DNA of 9,536 nt from an uncultured Clostridium sp. (lineage in GTDB: Bacteria > Bacillota > Clostridia > TANB77 > CAG-508). The stretch covers positions 1 through 9,536 of the forward strand of contig CANOPV010000025.1 in assembly GCA_947568605.1 (NCBI GenBank), written 5' to 3'. Position 1 is the stretch's first letter; the number at the start of each line of letters is the position of its first letter. A program made the translations under genes and the position numbers. Positions 1 to 5,330 of the stretch are shown here, piece by piece. Below the pieces are notes generated by a model. It had not been told where the DNA came from. It ran no database searches and worked only from the letters and a program-made list of their open reading frames with translations.

Positions 1-2
1 AA

Positions 3-968
3 CTAAAAATAGGAAATGTAGAATTAGAAAATAACATAATATTAGCACCAATGGCAGGTATAACAGACCTGCCATTTAGAATAATATGTAAAAAATTTGG
101 AGTAGGACTTGTATGTACAGAAATGGCAAGTGCAAAAGCAATATACTATGGAGATGAAAAAACAAAACAAATATTAGATATTACGAAAGAAAAAAGACCA
201 ATATCAGCACAAATTTTTGGAAGTGATATAGAATCAATGAAAACTGCTACAAGATATGTAAATACATTTGCAGACATATTAGATATAAATATGGGATGTC
301 CTGCACCAAAAGTAGTAAAAAATGGTGATGGAAGCAAACTATTATTAGATTTAGAACTAATAGAAAAAATAGTTACAGAAGTAGTAAAGCTATCAAAAAT
401 ACCAGTAACAGTAAAAATAAGAATGGGCTGGGATAATGAACATATTGTAGCAATCGATGCAGCAAAAATAATAGAAAAGGCTGGTGCAAGTGCAATAACT
501 ATACACGGAAGAACAAGACAAGAATTCTTTACAGGAAAATGCAATTTAGAAATTATAAAAAAAGTAAAAGAAAATGTAAACATACCAGTAATAGGAAATG
601 GAGATATAACAAATGTAGAACAAGCAAAGAAGATGTTTGAAGAAACTAATGTAGACGGAATAATGATAGGAAGAGGAGCATTAGGAAATCCCTGGATTTT
701 TAAAAATATATTAGAATATCTAAAAAATGGAACATTAATAAATCCTCCAACATCAAAAGAAAAATTTGAAATCATAAAACAACATATAGAATTAGAAGTA
801 AAACAAAAAGGAGAAACTGTCGGAATAAAAGAAATGAGAAAACATATAGCCTGGTATACAAAAAATCTAAAAGATTCTAGTCAAATAAGGCAAAAAGTAA
901 ATACAATAAACAATAAAGATGAATTATTAAAATGTTTAGAAGATTATTTCAATTTTATTGAAAATTAG
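3..968 (+). CDS. dusB: tRNA-dihydrouridine synthase DusB (5' end cut by the window)
   Basis: FMN-dependent enzyme that reduces specific uridines in the tRNA D-loop to dihydrouridine, using NAD(P)H in the cytosol. The first ATG in the window (51) is internal: the frame is open back to base 3, and its codons encode LKIGNVELENNIILAP followed by MAGITDLPFR, which is the normal N-terminal strand of the DusB TIM barrel. Only a few residues should be missing upstream. About 321 residues are visible. MGCPAPKV carries the conserved catalytic Cys (codon 297-299), and IHGRTR and VIGNGDI are the usual flavin/tRNA-binding loops; MIGRGALGNPW is typical of the family, and a helical C-terminal domain follows (MRKHIAWYTK). 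The TAG stop lies in the left arm of a weak 7-bp hairpin (963-986, AATTAGT/ACTAATT), and no strong terminator follows. Family assignment is secure; DusB rather than another Dus paralogue is inferred from overall similarity to the Firmicute type. Confidence 0.93.
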   Translation, partial: LKIGNVELENNIILAPMAGITDLPFRIICKKFGVGLVCTEMASAKAIYYGDEKTKQILDITKEKRPISAQIFGSDIESMKTATRYVNTFADILDINMGCPAPKVVKNGDGSKLLLDLELIEKIVTEVVKLSKIPVTVKIRMGWDNEHIVAIDAAKIIEKAGASAITIHGRTRQEFFTGKCNLEIIKKVKENVNIPVIGNGDITNVEQAKKMFEETNVDGIMIGRGALGNPWIFKNILEYLKNGTLINPPTSKEKFEIIKQHIELEVKQKGETVGIKEMRKHIAWYTKNLKDSSQIRQKVNTINNKDELLKCLEDYFNFIEN

Positions 969-984
969 TTATTATTTATACTAA

Positions 985-1197
985 TTAGTTATTCTGCTTC
1001 TCTTTCTTCGGCTTAAAATTATTTTTTTAATTAGATTAAGTATTCAATTCTTCGCTAAAATATTTAAAAATATGCTTTTGGCTCCAATCGCTACGCTTTG
1101 CTTCGCGAAGTTGTCGCACGCAAAAGCAATTTTAGCTCGAATTTCATTAAATAAAATGCTAAAAAAGATAATTTTCGCCTCACGCTTCGCTTTAAAT
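985..1197 (+). repeat. Composite hairpin repeat: outer arms enclosing a nested hairpin
   Basis: This fills most of the 290-base gap between dusB and the SPFH gene. Left arm (about 991-1029) has TTCTTCGGC then AAAATTATTTTTTTA; right arm (1160-1190) has TAAAAAAGATAATTTT then CGCC, so GGC (1010-1012) pairs with GCC (1177-1179) and the AT-rich tracts pair almost fully. Both arms recur in inverse orientation at 5331-5566, where they again face each other but enclose a different insert. Here the insert is the hairpin repeat at 1045-1143. No ORF or promoter for a protein is seen inside it. It resembles a REP/MITE-like palindromic element; no target-site duplication was identified. Confidence 0.6.
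1045..1143 (+). repeat. Hairpin repeat family, copy 1 (nested)
   Basis: Imperfect inverted repeat: AATTC (1046-1050) pairs with GAATT (1139-1143), CTAAAAT (1055-1061) with ATTTTAG (1129-1135), and TGCTTTTG (1073-1080) with CAAAAGCA (1121-1128). The apical part reads GGCTCCAATCGCTACGC, then CTTCGCGAAG, then TTGTCGCA. Bases 1045-1105 match 9431-9491 with only two differences by eye. The copy at 5090-5190 keeps the apical GGCTCCAAT and TTGTCGCA blocks, but its stem has a different sequence that still pairs. Confidence 0.65.
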
Positions 1198-1260
1198 ATT
1201 GTTTATTCTAAACAGTAACGAAAATTAGTTCCAAATAGGGTAATTTTAAATTTTTTTGTG

Positions 1261-1289
1261 TTGACAAAAGACAATATAAATTATAAAAT
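1261..1289 (+). promoter_or_regulatory. Sigma-A type promoter for the SPFH gene
   Basis: Perfect -35 TTGACA (1261-1266), a 17-base spacer, and -10 TAAAAT (1284-1289). A T-rich stretch just upstream (about 1248-1256) could act as an UP element. The expected start of transcription is near 1296, about 30 bases before the ATG. A TATAAT at 1293-1298 is too far from the -35 to pair with it. Confidence 0.7.
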
Positions 1290-1324
1290 AACTATAATAA
1301 AAAGATAATTTAGGAGGTTATATT

Positions 1325-2530
1325 ATGGGATTAATAAAAGCAGCCGGAAGTGCAATAGGAAGCACCCTATCAGACCAATGGAAAGAAGCAATAAGATGTG
1401 AAGATATGGGGAACGATATATTAATGATGAAAAAAACAACAAAAAGTGGAGTAATATCAAATGGAAGTACAATAATAGTAGCACCAGACCAATGTGCAGT
1501 AATATACGATAACGGAAAGATAATAGATGGGACAGCAGAAGAAGGATTTTATACATTTGAAGATTCAGGAACACCATCATTTTTCGCAGGACAATTTGGA
1601 GCAGTATTTAAAGAGATGTGGCAAAGATTTACATACAATGGAGCAACAGCAAAACAACAAGCAGTATTCTTCTTTAACTTAAAAGAAATCATAAAAAATC
1701 CATTTGGAACACCACAACCAGTATTATATCAAGATTGGGCACATCCAATACAAAACCCAAGAACAAATGACTATTTACCATTAAGTGTAAAAGTAAAATG
1801 TTTTGGAACATACACATTTAAAATGGTAGATCCAGCAGCATTTATGCAAGAAATTGCAGGAACAGTAGACGTATATAGAAAAGGTAATCTAATAGAACAA
1901 GTAAGATCAGAAGTAATAGCAACATTTTCAAATGTATTAAACGAATTAGGAGACACAAAACATAAAATTCCAGCATTAGAATTACCAAGTCAAACAGACG
2001 AAATAAAAGTAATGATGGATGAAAAAGTATTTGATGCACCAATAAGAAGAAGAGGACTATCAATAGTAGTATTTGCAGTAGAATCAGTTTCATTAGATGA
2101 AGAATCTGAAAAGAAAATAAACGAATATGAAACAAGTGCAGACCTATCAAATGCAAGTATACAACAAGGAAAACTTGTAGATGCTTATGCGAATGCAGTA
2201 CAAAATGCAGCAAGTAACAAAAGTGGTTCAATAAATGGATTTATGGGAATTGGAATGATGAATATGGCAACAAACGGAATGATGGGAGGAGTATCACAAG
2301 CACCTTGGCAAAATAATCAACAACAAAACTCACAACCAAATACAACAGTAGCAAACAATATTCAAGAAAATTCAAATGACTGGGAATGCCCAAACTGTAA
2401 AAATAAAGTTACAGGAAAATTCTGTTCAGAATGTGGAGAAAAGAAACCAGAAAAAAGATTTTGCACAAATTGCGGAAAAGAAGTAGATTTAAACTCAAAA
2501 TTTTGCCCAGAATGCGGAAAACAATTGTAA
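1325..2530 (+). CDS. SPFH-domain protein with C-terminal double zinc ribbon (YdjI/COG4260 type)
   Basis: 401 residues. Residues about 1-270 match the SPFH (stomatin/prohibitin-like) family once labelled 'virion core protein'; recognisable blocks are IVAPDQCAVIYDNGKI (about 51-66), FFNLKEIIKNPFGTPQPVLYQD (116-137, in shortened form) and VKCFGTYTFKMVDP (158-170). A Gly/Met-rich linker (301-325) and a Gln/Asn-rich linker (329-350) lead to two zinc ribbons with eight Cys: CPNC (355, 358), CSEC (367, 370), CTNC (380, 383) and CPEC (394, 397). No signal peptide or membrane helix is seen; the N-terminus is short and amphipathic. AGGAGG (1312-1317) lies 7 bases before the ATG. In B. subtilis the related YdjI belongs to a membrane complex with YdjG/YdjH that recruits a PspA homologue; a similar membrane-scaffold role here is inference, and no PspA gene is in the window. 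The structured RNA at 2546-2704 begins 16 bases after the stop, with no strong terminator between. Confidence 0.85.
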   Translation: MGLIKAAGSAIGSTLSDQWKEAIRCEDMGNDILMMKKTTKSGVISNGSTIIVAPDQCAVIYDNGKIIDGTAEEGFYTFEDSGTPSFFAGQFGAVFKEMWQRFTYNGATAKQQAVFFFNLKEIIKNPFGTPQPVLYQDWAHPIQNPRTNDYLPLSVKVKCFGTYTFKMVDPAAFMQEIAGTVDVYRKGNLIEQVRSEVIATFSNVLNELGDTKHKIPALELPSQTDEIKVMMDEKVFDAPIRRRGLSIVVFAVESVSLDEESEKKINEYETSADLSNASIQQGKLVDAYANAVQNAASNKSGSINGFMGIGMMNMATNGMMGGVSQAPWQNNQQQNSQPNTTVANNIQENSNDWECPNCKNKVTGKFCSECGEKKPEKRFCTNCGKEVDLNSKFCPECGKQL

Positions 2531-2545
2531 TATACAATTTAATTA

Positions 2546-2704
2546 ATAAAAACTAAACGTGAGGGAAGATACAATTCTTTTTTGGGCTGAGTGTCTCCGT
2601 GGGGACCGCTGAATGCTGTTAGATACGATAGTATTGTTACAGCATCAGTGGGAAGACACGAAATGAAAAAGAATTATACTTACCGAAGAAAGTTTAGTTT
2701 TTAT
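2546..2704 (+). ncRNA. Candidate structured RNA / leader element, family with an inverted copy at the window end
   Basis: Visible pairing: closing stem of 13 bp (2546-2558 with 2692-2704, containing AACTAAAC/GTTTAGTT); GTGAG (2559-2563) with CTTAC (2679-2683); AATTCTTTTT (2573-2582) with AAAAAGAATT (2666-2675); a small hairpin GTCTC/GGGAC (2593-2606, CGTG loop); and a long hairpin CGCTGA-a-TGCTGT (2607-2619) with ACAGCATCAGTG (2639-2650). GTGTCT (2591-2596) could instead pair with AGACAC (2654-2659), which would compete with the small hairpin. The 3' part (2640-2699) recurs inverted at 9474-9536. There is no ORF. It is followed by a perfect terminator and then the ribosome binding site of the next gene, an order typical of riboswitches, but it could equally be a separate small RNA or a dispersed repeat. 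I did not match it to a known riboswitch class. Confidence 0.55.
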
Positions 2705-2730
2705 AATGAGATTAAATAGAATATTATTAA

Positions 2731-2767
2731 AAAAAAAGAATAGATATGTAATATCTATTCTTTTTTT
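2731..2767 (+). terminator. Perfect 17-bp terminator hairpin abutting a ribosome binding site
   Basis: Left arm 2731-2747 (seven A then GAATAGATAT), loop GTA, right arm 2751-2767 (ATATCTATTC then seven T): every position pairs. The U-run ends at 2767 and GGAGG starts at 2768. It can stop transcription coming from the SPFH gene or structured RNA, and if read through it leaves the Shine-Dalgarno next to a stem, so it may control the LolA-like gene. Because it has A- and T-tracts on both sides it could work in either direction. Confidence 0.75.
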
Positions 2768-2776
2768 GGAGGTCTT

Positions 2777-3442
2777 ATGAAAAACAAAAAAAATCTTTTA
2801 ATAATAATTAGTATAATATTAATTTTATCAATATTAACATTTTTTTATTTAAACACTTATAAAAAATCAAAAACAGTAAATAATATAGATAAATCAAATA
2901 TAAAAGAATATATTTTAAATATTAGTTCATATCAAGCAAGCATCACAGTAACAGTAAACAGCAACAAAAACACAAACAAATATATTTTAAAACAACAATA
3001 TAATAAAGAAAATGTATATAAACAAGAAGTAATAGAGCCAGAAAATATAAAAGGTCTACAAACAATATACGATGGTAAAAACCTAAAAATAGAAAACACA
3101 AAACTAAACCTATCACATATATACGAAGACTATCAATACATTTCAGACAATACATTAGATTTATATACATTTTTACAAAATTATAAAAATTCAGAAAATC
3201 AAGAATATGAACAAAAAGATAATGAAATAATAATGACACTAAAAAATCAAAATAATAATAATTATACAATTTTTCAAAAACTATATATAGACAAAAACAC
3301 AGCAATACCAACCAAAATGGAAATATCAGACAAGAACAAAAATATAACAGTTTACATAGAATATAATGAGATAAGTTTTAATAGTACAAGTAAAGAAGAA
3401 ATTTTGGCTTTCTTATATAATAGTAGAAAGTTAGGTATTTGA
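2777..3442 (+). CDS. Membrane-anchored LolA/GerS-like protein
   Basis: 221 residues. A Lys-rich start and one hydrophobic helix (about 7-25, LLIIISIILILSILTFFYL) indicate an uncleaved N-terminal anchor with the rest outside the membrane. There is no Cys anywhere, so no lipobox, unlike the GerS lipoprotein of Clostridioides difficile. Residues about 50-205 look like the half-barrel LolA/RseB fold: SYQASITVTV, a KYILKQQY strand, then the telling EPENIKGLQTIYDGKNLKI turn, then YTFLQNY and later short strands (MEISDKNKNITVYIEYNEI). In spore-forming Clostridia such proteins include GerS, which assists cortex hydrolysis during germination; that role here is only a possibility. The start is fixed by GGAGG (2768-2772) with a short 4-base spacer. 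The gene lies directly behind a terminator hairpin and the candidate RNA element, so attenuation is plausible. It ends with TGA. Confidence 0.6.
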   Translation: MKNKKNLLIIISIILILSILTFFYLNTYKKSKTVNNIDKSNIKEYILNISSYQASITVTVNSNKNTNKYILKQQYNKENVYKQEVIEPENIKGLQTIYDGKNLKIENTKLNLSHIYEDYQYISDNTLDLYTFLQNYKNSENQEYEQKDNEIIMTLKNQNNNNYTIFQKLYIDKNTAIPTKMEISDKNKNITVYIEYNEISFNSTSKEEILAFLYNSRKLGI

Positions 3443-3450
3443 ATTAATCA

Positions 3451-3604
3451 AGAACCCTCTGGCATATCAAGCCACCTACATTAAATAAGGGAGGCAAGGT
3501 TGTAAAAAATGTGTAGGGCGATTTAATCGCCCGTTCTTCGAATAAACGGCTTAATCTTAGCCACTTTATTAAGGGGGCAGTCATCGAAGATGGCTGGGGG
3601 TTCT
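3451..3604 (+). ncRNA. Candidate multibranched structured RNA upstream of mazF
   Basis: Fills most of the 250-base gap between the LolA-like gene and mazF. A 9-bp closing stem AGAACCCTC (3451-3459) / GGGGGTTCT (3596-3604) encloses four hairpins in a row: CTACATT (3476-3482) / AATGTGTAG (3508-3516, one bulge); GGGCGAT-tta-ATCGCCC (3516-3532); AATAAA plus GGCT (3541-3551) with AGCC plus TTTATT (3559-3570); and AGTCATC-gaa-GATGGCT (3579-3595). There is no ORF and no U-run after the closing stem, so it is not a simple terminator. I see no matching known riboswitch core. The strand is assigned by the flanking genes; an inverted-repeat DNA element is the alternative. Confidence 0.5.
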
Positions 3605-3693
3605 AAAAAATAAAACATTATCTCAAAACTAAATTTAAAATATATCAAGCATATTAAAAAGTAAAAAATATTGTAATATCAGGAGTGAATAAA

Positions 3694-4038
3694 ATGTTAA
3701 TTAAAAGAGGAGATATGTTTTATGCTGATTTAAGTCCAGTTATTGGTTCAGAGCAAGGCGGAGTAAGACCAGTATTAATAATACAAAATGATATGGGAAA
3801 TAAATATAGTCCAACAGTAATAGCAGCAGCAATCACATCACAAACAGGAAAAAATAAATTACCTACACATATAGAAATAGGTTCACAAGATTGCGGATTA
3901 AAGTCAGATTCCGTAGTATTAGCAGAACAAATAAGAACAATAGATAAAAGTAGATTAAAAGAAAAAATAGGTCATATAGACGATGGGCAGATAATTGACA
4001 AAATCAATAGTGCCTTAGGCGTAAGTTTCGGCTTATAA
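3694..4038 (+). CDS. mazF: MazF/EndoA (NdoA)-type mRNA interferase toxin
   Basis: 114 residues, close along its full length to the B. subtilis endoribonuclease EndoA/MazF (116 residues), which cuts single-stranded RNA at UACAU. Diagnostic segments: MLIKRGDMFYADLSPVIGSE, the QGGVRPVLIIQND loop, IAAAITSQ, KLPTHIEI and VLAEQIRTIDKSRL. The residues matching the B. subtilis active-site Arg25 and Thr48 are present at the same positions. A GTG at 3685 would add MNK, but AGGAG (3681-3685) overlaps that codon and sits 8 bases before the ATG at 3694, so the ATG is chosen. Normally a MazE-type antitoxin gene lies directly upstream; here that space holds the structured element at 3451-3604 and no coding frame. 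The gene ends at the shared bidirectional terminator. Toxin family is secure; cut site in this organism is inferred. Confidence 0.92.
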   Translation: MLIKRGDMFYADLSPVIGSEQGGVRPVLIIQNDMGNKYSPTVIAAAITSQTGKNKLPTHIEIGSQDCGLKSDSVVLAEQIRTIDKSRLKEKIGHIDDGQIIDKINSALGVSFGL

Positions 4039-4045
4039 AAGTCAA

Positions 4046-4110
4046 AAGAGTTTAGAAAATAAAACAATCAGTCAGTGAAACTGACTGATTGTTTTATTTT
4101 CTAAACTCTT
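4046..4110. terminator. 30-bp perfect bidirectional terminator between mazF and the HD-GYP gene
   Basis: Left arm 4046-4075 pairs without mismatch with right arm 4081-4110 around the loop TGAAA. The core is ACAATCAGTCAG/CTGACTGATTGT, and outward A/T tracts on each side give a U-run for transcripts from either strand. It serves the two convergent genes. Its right arm overlaps the last two codons and the stop (4101-4109) of the HD-GYP gene on the minus strand. Confidence 0.9.
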
Positions 4111-5054
4111 AACTTCTTTATTATTTTAATCTCATTATAAAGTTTATCAATTATATCTTTTCTAGTAACAAAAGCATCTTTATACTCTTCAAGAACATTT
4201 TTATAATTCTCAAAATTCTCACCCTGAGCAAAAAGCATTCTCATACCCTCTAAATAATAACTTTTATCCTTATCCTTTTTAGCCTTTTCACGCTTTAAAT
4301 TGTAATTATCAATTTCCTCTAAACGCTTAATTTGTTCCTTTAAATAATCAACATATTCTAAAACACAAGTAATTTCATAATTAGTGTCGTCTATAACAAC
4401 CTTAAATAATGCCTTTAAAGCCCTTTTATCAATCTTACCAAATTTAAAATCTTTTGATAAATGATCTAATGCAATAGGGCGAATATAAGAAGAATTTTCT
4501 GAGGGATTAGAATCTTTAATAAGAATTTTCAAAGTCTCAGATATGCTAATATGAGTTTTATATTGTCTTTTGCTAACAATAGCATCATATTCATCTGCAA
4601 CCCTTATTATTTGTGCAACATAAGGAATATCTTTTTTCTTAGCACCATTAGGATAACCAGAACCATCAAGCCCCTCGTGATGATATAATGCACCATCAGC
4701 ATAAGGACGCAATTTTAAATCTTTCATACAAATATTATAACCAATAGTAGTATGAGTTTTCATTATATTATATTCCTCATCTGTAAGAGCACCAGGCTTT
4801 TGTAGAATAACAGGAGGAATAAAAAGTTTTCCAATATCGTGAAGATAAGCACAAGTAGTGGCATAAATAGTAAATTTTTGGCTACATCTTAGATACTCAC
4901 AAATTCTGCAAGTAAGATTTGCAACATTTTCACAATGCTTTCTAGTAAAAACATCTAATGTATCTAACATATTTAACTGATAACGCATTGTTTTATCTAA
5001 ATTATATGATTTCAAAGCCGTAGGGCTATAAAAATCAAACTCTTCTTTTCTCAT
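4101..5054 (-). CDS. HD-GYP domain protein, probable cyclic-di-GMP phosphodiesterase
   Basis: 317 residues. The HD-GYP domain spans about 27-200: H40, the HD pair in LHDIGKLFIP (H72, D73; K76), H101 in KTHTTIGY, the HHEGLDGSGYP block (H125, H126, D130, GYP 133-135) and D154 in RVADEYDAI. All expected metal ligands and the GYP motif are present, so hydrolysis of c-di-GMP (to pGpG/GMP) is likely. There is no receiver, GAF or membrane domain; the short N-terminus and a charged, helical C-terminal part (about 230-317, coiled-coil-like) are unassigned. A ribosome binding site (AAGGGA) lies 5 bases before the ATG on the minus strand. Its leader contains the hairpin repeat at 5090-5190, so promoter placement is unclear. 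Alternatives: the related HD-GYP enzymes acting on cGAMP, or a regulator with unknown ligand. Confidence 0.85.
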   Translation of the reverse strand: MRKEEFDFYSPTALKSYNLDKTMRYQLNMLDTLDVFTRKHCENVANLTCRICEYLRCSQKFTIYATTCAYLHDIGKLFIPPVILQKPGALTDEEYNIMKTHTTIGYNICMKDLKLRPYADGALYHHEGLDGSGYPNGAKKKDIPYVAQIIRVADEYDAIVSKRQYKTHISISETLKILIKDSNPSENSSYIRPIALDHLSKDFKFGKIDKRALKALFKVVIDDTNYEITCVLEYVDYLKEQIKRLEEIDNYNLKREKAKKDKDKSYYLEGMRMLFAQGENFENYKNVLEEYKDAFVTRKDIIDKLYNEIKIIKKLRV

Positions 5055-5089
5055 TAAAATCCCTTCTTTTGCATTATTTTATTCTACTG

Positions 5090-5190
5090 CAATTCTTCGT
5101 TAAAATTATTTTTTTAATTCATTGGCTCCAATTTGCTATGCAAACTTGTCGCATAATTTCATTAAAAAAATAATCCTTTAACTCGAATTG
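5090..5190 (+). repeat. Hairpin repeat family, copy 2 (leader of the HD-GYP gene)
   Basis: Long inverted repeat: CAATTC (5090-5095) pairs with GAATTG (5185-5190), TTAAA with TTTAA, and ATTATTTTTTTAAT (5105-5118) with ATTAAAAAAATAAT (5161-5174). About 25 pairs are broken only by small internal loops. The apical part (5119-5160) keeps TTGGCTCCAAT and ACTTGTCGCA as in the copy at 1045-1143. It starts 36 bases upstream of the HD-GYP start codon, so it lies in that gene's promoter or leader. Confidence 0.65.
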
Positions 5191-5212
5191 TATTTTGAAA
5201 TTGCACGTCTGC

Positions 5213-5232
5213 GTGGCAAAGCCACTTTGTTT
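5213..5232 (+). terminator. Small hairpin followed by a T-rich run
   Basis: GTGGC (5213-5217), loop AAA, GCCAC (5221-5225), then TTTGTTTT. It has the form of a short intrinsic terminator, but no plus-strand gene ends nearby, so it may only belong to the repeat cluster. Confidence 0.3.
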
Positions 5233-5257
5233 TAATAATAACACTAATACAAAAAAA

Positions 5258-5286
5258 TTGCAACAAAAAAATGCTAATTATAGAAT
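5258..5286 (+). promoter_or_regulatory. Possible promoter reading towards the 5388-5503 element
   Basis: TTGCAA (5258-5263), 17-base spacer, TAGAAT (5281-5286). The -35 is only a fair match. The -10 is the first six bases of the 30-bp palindrome, and the expected start (about 5293) lies almost at its centre, the arrangement of a repressor operator. No protein gene follows within 500 bases, so the product would be an RNA. Confidence 0.3.
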
Positions 5287-5310
5287 AAGACAGATATCTG
5301 TCTTATTCTA
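5281..5310. repeat. Perfect 30-bp palindrome
   Basis: The half-site TAGAATAAGACAGAT is followed with no spacer by its exact reverse complement. The symmetry stops sharply at both ends. It could be an operator for a dimeric repressor, a cruciform or recombination site, or a hairpin. It stands alone between the HD-GYP leader repeat and the composite element at 5331-5566. Confidence 0.7.
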
Positions 5311-5330
5311 GTTACTACTTTTTTCATAAT

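Noticed and set aside
51..53. ATG at 51 as the dusB start
   Set aside because: The same frame continues upstream with the conserved first strand of the DusB barrel, and there is no ribosome binding site before this ATG.
985..1260. CRISPR array or insertion sequence in the repeat-rich gaps
   Set aside because: Repeats are not regularly spaced and spacers are not unique; no transposase or Cas frame, intact or broken, is present in any gap.
1293..1298. TATAAT as -10 of the SPFH promoter
   Set aside because: It is 26 bases from the TTGACA; TAAAAT at 17 bases fits better.
2546..2704. Known riboswitch or housekeeping RNA (c-di-GMP, lysine, cobalamin, SAM, M-box, T-box, 6S, SRP, tmRNA, RNase P)
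   Set aside because: None of the core motifs I recall for these classes is found in this element or in those at 3451-3604 and 5388-5503; a covariance search would be decisive.
3685..3687. GTG start for mazF
   Set aside because: The Shine-Dalgarno AGGAG overlaps this codon; it is correctly spaced for the ATG at 3694, which also matches the family's N-terminus.
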